64,000 nucleotides of DNA, taken from positions 1,911,501-1,975,500 of the forward strand of contig CM018035.1 of assembly GCA_008638375.1 (NCBI GenBank), in the 5' to 3' direction. The stretch comes from Nyssa sinensis (Eukaryota; Streptophyta; Magnoliopsida; Cornales; Nyssaceae). Each line of letters starts with the position of its first letter. Position 1 is the first letter of the stretch. Made by a program: the position numbers and the translations under genes. This document shows positions 34,762 to 47,200 of the stretch, piece by piece. A model generated the notes under the pieces. The model was given only the letters and a program-made list of their open reading frames with translations. It did not search any database and was not told where the DNA came from.

Positions 34762-36880
34762 TTGCCAGGTTGGCAATGATGACGTGGTAAATTAATTATT
34801 GTTATTTTTTTACTTTATGTTTCTAACTTTAAAAGAGAATTAAGTGATGATTTTTCTCTTCTATTGTCCAAAACAATAATCCTAGTCATCCTAAAATTTA
34901 AGTTAATGGGGTAAACCATTAAAGGGTAATAAACAAATGAAATGATCTATAATAATAAAGACGAGTGTACATTATACATAAATATATTTTTCATTTTTTT
35001 TCTATGAGTGATTAGTTAGTGGGATTGTCATTACATTACATGTCATCATTAATTGATGTGTTTATTTCTAAAAATAATTCTCAAATTTTCCTAATTTTAT
35101 AAAGAAATTATTTTTTAATAAATTTATAAGACAGTCACACTACATAATTTTTTTCATTTCTTACACCAAAATATAATAAAATTAACATCTTCTATATAAT
35201 ATGTTTTGGAGTAAGAAATATGAGTTAGAAATGTTGATAAATTTAGTATTTTTCAACAATAAAATTTTCAACTTATTAAAGATCTCTTTTTTTTTTCTTA
35301 GTAATAATCAACAGACTTGTTCTCAACATTTCCAAGTGTTTTCTTAGCATCCATTTCAACACTATCTTTTTCTCTTATTATATAATAGAAATTACGGATA
35401 TTCTAATTGCAAAGAAGATATATATATATATATATACATACATATGTGAGAATTAGGTGATTTAAATGGATTGCATATATTGATTGATTTCACTCAGACG
35501 CTTTGAATCACTTTAAAAAAAGGGATTTTCATACACGGTTCTGGTAAGATTTGGGCTTTGGGATGCCAAAAAAGGAACTCAGACTTCAGAGTTGTGCTGG
35601 ATAGCTAGTATGCCTTTTGCATATGAAGTTACTTTTACCACATAATACACTATATACACACACACACACACAATATGCATATATAGTAATACAAATTACA
35701 TGATGACAATGATGAGTCGAATTTAAATAATTTAATTTTTTATATAGTATTAGACTATTTATTGATATATTTAATTAAACTTAATAAAATAACGAGATTC
35801 AAATTATGTTTAAATTTGATTTATTAATCTTACGAATTTGAAACAAAAGATTACGAATTCGAATCAAACACGGATAGCAACATTCGTTTTATGGCTATAG
35901 TTTAATCTTCCATCCTCCCAGATGCTGTTGATGGAAAACATACTTGCAGAGATTATAGATAGAGATAAACCACGCACGTCACAATCCTCTCTTATGAAAC
36001 GATTATATATGAAATGGCTTCTTAGATGAAAAGAAAGGTGGCTGCTAATCCTTTTGTGTGTGCATGTGTGTGTTTTAGAGAGAGAGAAAAACTGTACTTA
36101 GTGGGCAGGTGCTTATATGCACAATGATTGCCCTCGTGGCTCCTCTACGGTTCTACCTTTCTTTTACTTATTTATTTGTTGCTGGGGATGGAGGTAGAGA
36201 ATCAATAATTTAACAAATTATTTTTATATGGATCCAAATTTAAATTCTGTACATCAGTTTCAATTGGATAAATGAAGAAGTTCGTGCATCGTAAAGTAAT
36301 CCCCATTGAAAATATATTATGTATACTTACATTTGTTCGATCAAACTTTTAATAAATTGAATCATATAATTTATATTCAATTTATTTAATTGATAAAAAA
36401 ATTATTTATAACTGTATTAAAAAAATTATAATTAAAATGAATTCGGGTTCAAATTAAAATTCGATGCCTAATTGTAGATGTATTAATAATACTAATCATC
36501 CTAACTTTGTTTAATCCTTTCTCACAAAAAATAAATAAACAATGAATAATGAATAACTATAAGACTAATATAATAATATATATATATATATATATAAGAA
36601 AGAAGATGGGATTTTATTATGATAAACGAAAAAAAGGATTAGGACGAAGGAATGTATGTGGAGGAAGAGAAAAGTGAGATTATAGTTAATAATTAATGAT
36701 AGATATTAAACTATAGATAAGGCCTGAAAAAAGCAATGGCCGTATTCACGTTTCTTCTTCACCCTCTTTCCCTCACATGCACTCCTCCTCTCTCCTTCCC
36801 GCTTTCTTCCCTTCAAATTCACTAAAATTCCACACACCACACACACACACATATTTATATCGTATTTTATATGTTATGCA
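34762..36880. other. AT-rich intergenic region
   Basis: No gene. It contains (TA)n near 35421-35437 and 36579-36596, (CA)n near 35655-35672, and a copy of the interspersed repeat also seen near 23185. Confidence 0.5.
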
Positions 36881-37640
36881 ACGAATCTTCTGATACCAGT
36901 TTGTAATAACAAGTTCTTATATCAGTTCGTTATAAAATAAAATCAAGAAATACACATACACACACACAGAGATATATATATATATATATATATATCGTAT
37001 TTTATATGTTATGCAATGAAAGTTCTGATACCAGTTTGTTATAGCAGCCGAAGTTCTTATATCTGTTTGTTATAACAAAAAAAAAAATCAAGAAACAAAA
37101 CATAAAAGTGCAAAACCAAACAAAATGCAGCAAGACAAATAATATAAAATTTTATGTAGTTTGGCAAGATATCTTCGTCCATGGACGATGATGATCAATC
37201 CACTATGAATCAAGAAGATTATAATAGTGACAACACTCACAAACTCAAAAATCTTTTTATAATAAAAAACAACTCATCACTCTCAAATAATCATAATCTC
37301 AAAACCCTATAATAACAATCATATATATAAGTTCACAAGGTTGTTTAAACCGAACCAAGTCGGCACTCAAATTTCACACGCAATCCAAAAAAGAAACCTT
37401 CTCTATTCAAACAGAAACATCCTCTCCTTTCGAATGGAGAGGCTATCAAAAAATTACTGAGAATAAAATTGGGTATCAAATCATAAACGGGTGATCAACA
37501 TTTTAGATGAATTTATGACACCCACTTTAACATTATAAATACTCTTCTACCAAGCTATACACACCAAACTTACCCAACAACCTTAGAAAAAAGTTGTACA
37601 CACCAAAATTCAATACAAATGTATAAGAAAACCAAGATTA
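36881..37640 (-). mobile_element. Decayed Copia-like LTR retrotransposon end
   Basis: ctgataccagtttgt (36890-36905 and 37032-37046) is the reverse of a tggtatcag primer-binding site (initiator tRNA-Met) next to an LTR. The following sequence has tgtagtttggcaag, cgtccatgga and caatccactatgaatcaagaaga, arranged as in LTRs of plant Copia elements read in reverse. The primer-site region is duplicated in tandem with period about 145. No gag or pol remains. Confidence 0.5.
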
Positions 37641-38086
37641 AGTGAGAAGGTTTGAGAGAGAGATTCCTTTGAGATCACGGGTTAGGTTTAATTGATGAGA
37701 GAAAAATGAAAATTGAGATTCCATTCAGATCATGGAATGACCAGTTTGGGGACCCAAAATGCAAGGGATATGTATTGACATGCCATGACCAAGAAAAAAG
37801 TTGTGTACAAATTTCCCACTATCATCATCCCACCTACGAACTTACCAAAAGATATTCTTGCATGATGGATGTAGACTCAGTCTCCACCATCCCCATTAGA
37901 CTTGACACATCTCCATCCATGCTACTGAAAGATCCTCTCAGCTCCTTGTTAATAATGAGTATGCTTACAAGAATTTATGAAGATTGATGGCTCAGTTTCT
38001 TGTTAATAATGAGTATACTTCCAAGAAAATTGATTTGACTGCTGATTTTTTTTTTCTTTTACAAAATTAATAGTTTCTTACTTTGA
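37641..38086. other. Intergenic sequence with an unrecognised 93-codon frame
   Basis: An open frame at 37706-37987 has no recognised domain. A 57-base stretch (ctcagctccttgttaataatgag...) is repeated right after it, which argues for a repeat rather than a gene. Confidence 0.35.
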
Positions 38087-38560
38087 ACGGGTAATTCTTA
38101 AATCAATCACTTCGTATAAATTTGTTCTTGTAAGCAGGATGACCTCTTCTAAGATGTAAGTTCGTGTGGAGATTCGAACTTAGAATATTCGAGTTGTGGT
38201 CACCTGTAAGACATATGTCTTGTGAATATTTGAATCCAAAATATCTGAATTTACGACTCATTTCAAAGTTCTCCTTACATTAATATAGATATCGAATAGA
38301 TAATTCTCACAAGTTCCTATCACAATCATTTTGCCTAAGCTTGTACTTACAAGGAGGGTAATTTTTTTCAAGACATAACTCTTGTATGGGGTGTATGCTA
38401 CCTTGAATGGGTAAGTCTCACCAATCTCCTACCACAATTATTTCACACAAGTTTGTGCTTACAGAAATGATGATCTTTCTTAAGACGTAAGCTTCAATCC
38501 TAAAGAAATTTAAACCTAAAAAATATCTAAAATTATCTCATACCAAAGTTCTATTCTTAC
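38087..38560 (+). repeat. Degenerate tandem repeat, about three units
   Basis: Units starting near 38087, 38296 and 38407 share gggtaa-tct-...-aatca-tt----taa-(c/t)tt(g)t-cttac-a, then a stretch ending in aagac(g/a)taa. gagattcgaac in unit 1 is similar to a reversed Pol III B box, so the array could derive from a SINE. Confidence 0.5.
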
Positions 38561-38566
38561 ATTAAT

Positions 38567-38808
38567 GCATGACTCTAAATAATTAATTATTATTTTTTTA
38601 GTGTAGTTAAAACTATACTTTGTAGAGTTTTAAGTGACCAAGTAGAGAATAGAGATAGCTTAACCCTATAGCTATCATCATCATCATCGCATGACTCTAA
38701 ATAATTAATTATTATTTTTTTAGTGTAGTTAAAACTATACTTTGTAGAGTTTTAAGTGACCAAGTAGAGAATAGAGATAGCTTAACCCTATAGATATCAT
38801 CATCATCT
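38567..38808 (+). repeat. Nearly perfect 123-bp tandem duplication
   Basis: Copies at 38567-38689 and 38690-38808 differ essentially by one substitution (tagcta/tagata) and the length of a (CAT)n tail. The duplication must be recent. Confidence 0.95.
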
Positions 38809-39108
38809 TATACAAGTCTTTGAGTTTCTGTATTGAAAAAGAAAAGCAATTTTAACAGTCTAATTTGTGATTAATGTGAATTAGATAGATGGAAGTCACA
38901 CCTGATGCATAAAAGTCATAGTGACCCTGACATGCACAAGGTAGTGTGAATTGCTTTATGGGATCGGATATCTGAGGTGTCACCCCACAAGTGGAGTTAT
39001 GGTGGATCCAACTCCAAGCAGATTTGAATTCTTCATCATCACTAAGTACAACAAATACCCTACACCAGCCTCCATTAGTCTTTTGTCATTCTTCATATTA
39101 TGCCGACA

Positions 39109-39196
39109 TAGGTCACCAACATCTAGCTCTAACTGAAACCCTATACAAGTTGTAGGTCACCAACATCTAGCTCTAACTGAAACCCTATACAAGTTG
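39109..39196 (+). repeat. Perfect 44-bp tandem duplication
   Basis: taggtcaccaacatctagct and the rest of the 44-base unit occur twice without a mismatch (39109-39152, 39153-39196). Confidence 0.95.
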
Positions 39197-40083
39197 CTTT
39201 CTTTGTTTCTTTTCAATACAAAGTTCTACAAGAACGCTTTTGCAGGATTTCTGATCGGCCGAGAAGTTCGATCTAAGACCTTCCAAGTCCCGATCACTTG
39301 GTCTAATTCTTTTTTACTTTTATTTCATCTAGTCTAGTGCAATGCTACATAATCTTTCGGAAATCATTGTAACTACACCATGTTATATTTCGTAACACGA
39401 GCTTCTTTTGTTTTTTTTTTTTTGTCAATCATCTAATCTAGTACAATACTACGTAATCTTATAAGAAACTAATGTAATTATACCATTTTATATTTCGTAA
39501 TACGATCTTTCGATAAACATGACACAAAATGACCTCCAATATTGTATCCTTAATAATATTAATACAATTTTTCAAAATATTATAAATTTTCCAATAACAT
39601 CTATACTTGCCTAATATCATATTAATAACAATTTTAGAATCACCTTCAGTACTAATCCAACCCCAACCCCACCCACTATTTTCCATTCTAGAACCATCAA
39701 AATTTATCCTTCTTTTTTTCAATAGGCAAAATCCACCTAATAAATTTGGCATTTTTACTTTTATTCTTAATGGCCGTATGATAATTAAAACAATAACAAT
39801 CTCTGGACAGAGTAGTTGCTATCCGATGTCTATTAGTAGATATGTACACTTTCCTTTGGAGTCTTCAATTAGAGGTGCATAGCTGTTTTTTCACAACAGA
39901 TGGCTTTTGTATTATGTTTGTAGTGCTCATCTCGGAGAGTTTTAGAATATAAAAAAGTGCTAATAGAAAGAACAGTGTTGATAACCTCGGAAGCTGAAGG
40001 CTATGAAACAAATATTACCAGTAGCTGTTGCAACAAGCAAATCCATTGTAAAATGACCTGGAAAGCTTAAGGACAACTAAATT

Positions 40084-40121
<38 letters not shown>

Positions 40122-40305
40122 ATGTGGGGGGCCGGGGGGGCAGCTTTAGTTAGGGCTAAAGAGGATAGCCTAGTGAATTGTGCGTGGAGAATATGGGACT
40201 GGAAATATGATGAAAGGAAAGGAAATGAGTTGGCGATCCCGAGGAGAGAACAAACTGATTTCAAAAGGTGGGTGAACGAAGAACAAACTATAAAAGCCAA
40301 GTAGC

Positions 40306-40348
<43 letters not shown>

Positions 40349-41263
40349 CCCTCCTTGGCTTTTCCATTCTGACAAAAGGAAGCCTAAACAAACACAACTC
40401 AGACCAGACCTCCCATTCACACAGCCTGAAAAGTTGAAGAGGCCAAATTTTAAGAACGAATCTAGATGTTGGAAGAGACTCGAGACACATTGGTCCAACT
40501 ATTTCCACCCCTTCTTTTTCCTTTTTGTGTCTTGTCTTTTCGAATCTTATATTTTGATCTCGTATATCAAATCATTATATCCAAATGGTTTACCTGAGGC
40601 ATAGCCATTCATACATGATCCAACAATCAAAGACCTTGTTTGGCTGCCACTAAATGTTTAGTTCCCAAAAATAAAAAAATAAAGAGCTATTAAAAGACGG
40701 AGGACATTTGTGAATGCTTAACTGCATTAGTAATAGACATTTGTACTACTCAAATAATACCTCAGAGTACCTCTTTTTTCCCTTGAATGAATACAAACTT
40801 AATTACTAAAAAAACCTAATGGAAAAAAGAGAGAAAAAAAAAAAGTCATTTGCATGCGCAAGATTTCTTCAAAGATTTAAAATCAATTCATTTATATTCT
40901 ATTGAACCAGTTCTACATTTCCCAAACAAGACCTAGTTAAGTCTACAAGATTAGGATTAAATTACTAACCGCATTTAATACAAAGGCATCCCCCCTCCTC
41001 CTGTCCCCGCAATAATCTCCAAAATTTCAATCTAATGGCCACCCCACCCCCATCATATAAATCCTAAGTATGGTTGAGTGATCCATTGGAGTCTAATTTT
41101 TTCAGAGATCCTATCCCTTGGAATCAATTGCTATGTGAGAATTTAAAAAGGCTTGATGCATTAATAAGCAAAAGATCTGAGTTTCTCGTTTCACAATGAA
41201 AACTAAAAGCTTCATAGCTAACTTGAATCCCTTACTGGACAAGGCAGAGATCGGTATTCTTCT
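39197..41263. other. Intergenic and GIP1-like 3'UTR
   Basis: At 40084-40120 there is a (TA)n(GA)n run and at 40309-40340 a (CT)n run. Between them a + strand TATA-like ctataaaagcc (about 40287) precedes the (CT)n tract, a layout like a promoter and 5'UTR, but no coding exon follows. The last about 200 bases before 41264 are probably the GIP1-like 3'UTR. Confidence 0.45.
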
Positions 41264-44200
41264 TCAGAAGTTTGTCGTCCAGTTGAGATGACCCAATTGA
41301 GGTTGCTGATAGGCACCAACTTGGGGCCCAGGAGCTGCTGCAGCCACCCCAACTCCAACACTACCACCCATTGTGGGGCCCAAATGGTGGGGATTCGCAA
41401 TTGCTGCAGGCTGTGGGGGCGGATGGTACAAACCTGGAAACTGCATATGAGAAGATTGTGCTGCAGCAGCAGCTGCTGCGTTGAAGGAAGCATGACCAGT
41501 ATGGGATGGCATATAAGCAGCGTGAGGTGTTTGCCCTGGCATGTTGTAGTATGAAGCAGGCTGCAAACTAGGGAGCTCCCTCGGATTCTGAATCCGAATT
41601 TCAGATGTCTCAGCCTGTCATCAGAAAAATGGCAATCTATACTTTTTCTGAAACAAGATTTAAAATGCAATCAACAAAAGAGAAAATTAACAATTCCCTG
41701 CTTTTAGTATAGTTAAGTTCAAACTCGTTCCCTCAGTCATGGATGTACGCACTAGCTGGGAAGGCCACCACATTACCCAAGAGAGAATCAAGGCTAGAAA
41801 ACACTTCTCAGGGGGGTAAGCCTATAATCGCACTCCAGTGCATGTGTACTTTGTGACAGTCAGGTTGCGCTGGCCAAAACGATGATCATTTAAATTCAAT
41901 ATTTTTTTCCATTCAACAAATCGTGTTGACAGATAATTGTAACCATCTGGCTGGCCCAAATTTTACACTTGTAACCATATGACTGGCCCAAATTTTATAC
42001 CTGTAAACATCTGGCTGGCCCAAATTTTAGGGGTGCAGCCACAACATTTTGGTCTGATCTATAATTAAACTAGTCATAATCTATTACATGCCACCACATT
42101 CACTCAAATTTCTTATTAGTTCTTCTAAGAGACTAGGAGTTAATCGACATCAGTATGAATAGAGAGTAATGCAGACACAACCACCTCTTTATTATATGGA
42201 GTAATTAAGGTTGCCTCTCTCATTATAAAGGGTAGTCCCTGCGCATGAGGCTCTCACCTGCTGCGAGATTTGGGAAAGGTTAGATGTAAGCAGCCTCAAC
42301 TAGTAATATTGCCCAAATCCAACTGTTTTTTCCTAAACAACTAAGATGAGCAACTACACTCACACAGACCAACAAACATCACTACTAGAATAAATGCCCA
42401 AGACAGATTACATGGATTAAAGGACGATCATCCCAAACCCCAGCATATAGGCTAATAAATTCAAGGGAAATACAACATCACCCCAAAACTATAGCCCCAC
42501 TTCACCTTCAAGTAAACCAGTCAGACAGCATTAATGCCAAATCCAAAATTACTGCTTTACCCTTACCACATTCTTCTCTCCTGTTTTACTTGAGATCACA
42601 GCTCCATTCTCTCTCCAACATTCTCCTCTCTCTCTCTCTCTCTCTCACAACTCAACAACCACCATAGCCACTACAACCACCCTTTATGGCAACAATAAAT
42701 TCTCACCATTGACCCAAATTCACCACTGATTTGGTTGTGATCACCATAACCATCAACTTTCCAGCACACCAATCACCTCCATTCAACCAAATCCACCAAT
42801 TGACAATTACCGCTATTCACCATCACAGTCCACAAAGCACCACTTCCACAGCTAAACCATCATAAGAACAATGAAATCGTGTTCATATGAATTATATATA
42901 ACAAAACTGTTCAAGATGATATCTTAAATTTTGAGACCAAGAAGCTTTTGCCAAGGCCAGGGACAAGTTTCGAATTTTTTTGTGGTCTGTCTCAGTTTTT
43001 TAGGTTATTTTGTTGGCTATCTATCTTGTATTTAGATTTCCCCCAAATCACAAAATGAAATGAAGATGATTAAAAAAATCTTGAAATCTACAAATGGAGA
43101 GTCCATTGAGGTATTTTCAAAAGAGAGGGATTTGGCTGAAAAAATCAGAGGTAACAGTCCCCATAATGGACCTCAATAAATCGAGGTGTATCAATAACAG
43201 GGTGCCCAAAATCCAATATGTATCGGAAGATATTTTAATCCCTGGTCGTGACGTGGCCAGGAAGTTAAGGAGAGGAGACTGACTATGGATGGTAGGATTC
43301 ATGGTACTTTGGGTGGTTGAAAAACTTAATGGCAATAAGAGAGCTATTTAGAGATCGAGAGAGCTGCATGGAGATGTTGAAAAGGGGGCGAATTACAGAG
43401 CCTCCAGTAACAAGACCAAGAGCATTTTTGTCAAAAAAAGAAATTGTTATTTTCAACATCATTTACTTATGCAGATTAACAGAGTGGTGTTCATTGTCAT
43501 GGATCCATACACAAAGGGGTCTTACCCATTGCGTCAAATAATTTAAGGAGGTGACTTTTTAAAACAGGTCATAGTTTAGGGGGTGTCCATGTAATTGCCC
43601 TGAATACAATTTATTTGTCAGTCCCTACATGCCACTGTTGATGCAAAAAAGAAAAAAGTATAAATCCAAGACTATAGTCATAGACGATAATGTTTTTACC
43701 TGTTGACTTGGAACATAAAGATTGTTGTCTTTGTACTTGAGCCAAGACGAGTCTTCAATCCCTGTCGCACTGCCAACAACACCGGGAGCATTGATAGCAT
43801 ACCCCGTTGGACTAGTAAAATTTCCAAACCCTGTAGGACTGCCAGCGGGAACAGGCTTGAACTGCTGGATTCCATACTTCAGGCCACTTGCACTGAGATG
43901 GGAACTACCTCCAGGCATCAGCAAATAACTGCTGCCATTCGAGGGGTGAGGGTAGGTAGGGTTACTAGAATAGCCAGGCATTGGCATTGGTGGAACATAA
44001 ACAGGGGAGAGGAACTGACGATACGGCAAAAGATTAGCAAAATGGGGAACATGAACTTGGGGATACATTTGCGCCACTTGCGGTTGTTGCTGTTGTACCA
44101 TGGCAATTGTGGACGCAGGGATGCTGTTGGCTGCATGCAGACTCAAGGCCTGTGACCAAAAGGCATATTAAACAGACAGCACTTGAGCACCAAAAAAAAA

Positions 44201-47200
44201 AAGGGTTTGAACAGTAGATAATACATGTAATGTTGTTTCATTTTTCCCTTTGGTGGAACATGCCATCAGCAGCAAATAACCTTGTAATCAAATTCTATAT
44301 TTAACCGAAAAACAAGAAAAATGAATGCAACAAAAGTTACTCCACATCTATAGGTAAGTACCGGTAAGTCCTGCATGAGAGAGAAATTGCACAATGATTT
44401 TAATTAATTGATGTACATTATGGTAATCAATTTTACCTCCTGAGGAGATGGCAGACCCTGCCCCCTGACAGTTTCATCCATTGTTGGTCTGAAATACGGT
44501 ATATCATAACCAGTCTGGGGATCATATGCCTGCTTGCAAACCAGCACAAATCAGGATGTCTGCAAGAAGTTAAAACAAATGCTGTGCTACTAAATGCAAC
44601 CAATTCTCTTTTTTGGGAGGAACTAATTATCTGTTACCAAACACCAGTTCCACACTCGATCAATGGACCAAGTTTTACCAGGTGAAAAATACTTGACTTA
44701 CCGAGAAACTTGATAATTCAGGAGGATCTTGTTGCTGTTGTGACTCTGAAGGACTGTACGATGGGTCGTTGTCTTGAACCAAACCAATATCTGCATAATT
44801 ATCCAAATTCTGGGGACTTGATGACTCTCTCTTATCAGGCAGTTGATGTTCAGACATTGCACCTGATAATGGAGAATTGGATCCAGAATTTCGAACTTGA
44901 TCCTCTAACAAATCTACATGCTTTCTGCCAGAAGTCTCATCACTGGAAGACTCTGGTGCAGACCCCGACAAGCTGTCATTCACATCATCATGTTATTCCA
45001 AACACAAGAGACTTGGCATTTTTACAATATTTTAAGGAGAATAAATCATCTTCACTGTGAAATCTGACAATAATTCCAATTTTACATAAATCAAACCAAA
45101 GGAGAAATATTCAGAAGAGTAGAGCGGTAAATTTTTTAATTAGGTTCTTTTACTATTTTCTAATAGCAAACTACCACATCATTGTGTCAAACCACATCCC
45201 TAATTATATCCAACATAAAAATGTGACTAATATATGACCATAGATTTTACAGTAACATATATTCTGCAATAAAACTATTCCTGAATATCAGTTAATAAAA
45301 ATCATATCTGAATTCTAGAAAAAAATAGAATCAAATACAAAGCAGATAACTAACCTTGTAGAAGGTTCCACGGATGATTCTTCCACACTGCCAACTGCTT
45401 GGGACCCAGATTCAAAATTCCTTGAAGAATCAAACTGTGTCCCAAAGCTGCCAAATGTAAGCCGACAGCGATCAGTCTCACTGACTCGAATGTGCTCTGC
45501 TATGATTACATTCTGATGCTCCTGATTGTTTGATTGTGATGGTTTATCTTGGAACTGAGTTGCTTCTGTTTCCAAGTCATTAGGACTCTCAGCAGGAAGT
45601 GGAACAGATTTTGGAGGTGTTCCAATAACCCCAGGGCTATTGGGCCTTGCTTTTTGGCTCGATTTTGGTTTCCACTCCTTATAAGGCTGGGGGACTGCAT
45701 CAAGAATTCATGTTCAGTTCACCACCAACACCACCACCCCACCCCCGGGTGGGAAAAAAAAAACCTTAAGCCAATTAATTTGTTGTTTCTTTTTTTACAC
45801 AAATTTCAAAACTTCTTAGTATCTCACTGATTTCCAGACTGAAGTATCCCCCCACCCCCCCAACCCAAAAAAAAAGGACCAATTAATGAGGTGTTTCTTT
45901 TTGACAATTAAATTGTATTATAAACAAGCACCCAGGGAGTGCAACCTTTATAAACGTGATGTTTAGAGAGGCAACAAAAACAAACTCCAACAAGAAGCTC
46001 AAATCACCTAAAAATTTACAAAAGTGTAAATAAAATCCGGCATCCAACCCCTCAGGGTTAGCTCAGCTAAGCTAAGCTAGTAAGGCCTTCGGGATAAAGG
46101 ATTGTCTTTAAAAAATCCCCAGATTGAGCCACATCAAAGACATGCCTCATCTAACTCAATATGCAGTTCTTGAGGGCGGTCTGACAACCACGCACCTAAA
46201 GGACCCATGATTGACAGATCTCCTTCATCAAAATAAATAAATAAATAAAACCTGACATCCTACTAGAGAATCCAAAATGGAAAGCATGTAACAATATATC
46301 CTTGTGTACTGCTAACTCCAACCCTTTCAAAGTGCCATCTATTATACTCCTCCAAATGCACCACATGAGACACAAAGAAGTAACTTGCCATGTAACCTCC
46401 AGAACAACCCTTCAATAACTCCCTCACCGATCAAGACATAGCCCAAGTAAGGACCACAAAAAGGTAGAGGAGTAAGCACCACAAATTCCTCACCCCTCCC
46501 CCCCCCCCTCCCAAAAAAATAAATAAATTACACAGAAACCACTTGTAATTTCACGTATTTTTACTTGACCCACTCACAGTTTAAAAGCCAATAGATACAG
46601 CCCTTCGTATATCAGAAATGTATTTTGTATGTCAACTAAATTTAATTTTTGACACATAAATGTGTTTGTGCCAACTTTTAAACTATAGAGGACCGAGTGA
46701 AAATGAGTGAAATTACCAGCAGTCCATGTAATTTTCCCCCAAAAAAAATATGCAAAAGAAAATTATTTGTATCCACTCACACCTCCTTACACATAATACA
46801 CGAATCAGATAGAACTTTCCCACCCCTCTGCAGATTGTCCAAAATATAGCTTCCATTGTTGCACACTAAACAAATATATATACAGGCTGCCTACCTTTCT
46901 GATGACCCACGAGTTGTTGGTGCGATCTGCTATTATACTGATTGCTCAAGAAAGATCTGCTAACCGACATGCTGGGAGTAACAGATTCAGTTATAGTGGA
47001 TTGACTGGGTTGGTCACTCCTAGAAATAGCAGTAAAAGGTCGAAATGATTCTCTAGAAGAGTGACCATCCCGTCCCAAATGTGAATTTGAGAAGGAGCTG
47101 CTTTGTGCAGATGAAGGTTTGACGGAATTTTCAGAGGATTGCCGGCGAACACCCACCGCCCCAACTTCACGCTTAATAGCCCCAACTGTGGCAGCAGATC

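Noticed and set aside
40284..40345. Promoter of an unannotated plus-strand gene or microRNA
   Set aside because: The TATA-like box and (CT)n leader are suggestive, but no coding exon and none of the conserved plant microRNA sequences that I checked by eye follows.
40170..40508. Minus-strand open frame of 112 codons
   Set aside because: It runs through a (GA)n tract that gives an Arg-Glu repeat and has no recognisable domain; the region looks like an untranslated or intergenic stretch.
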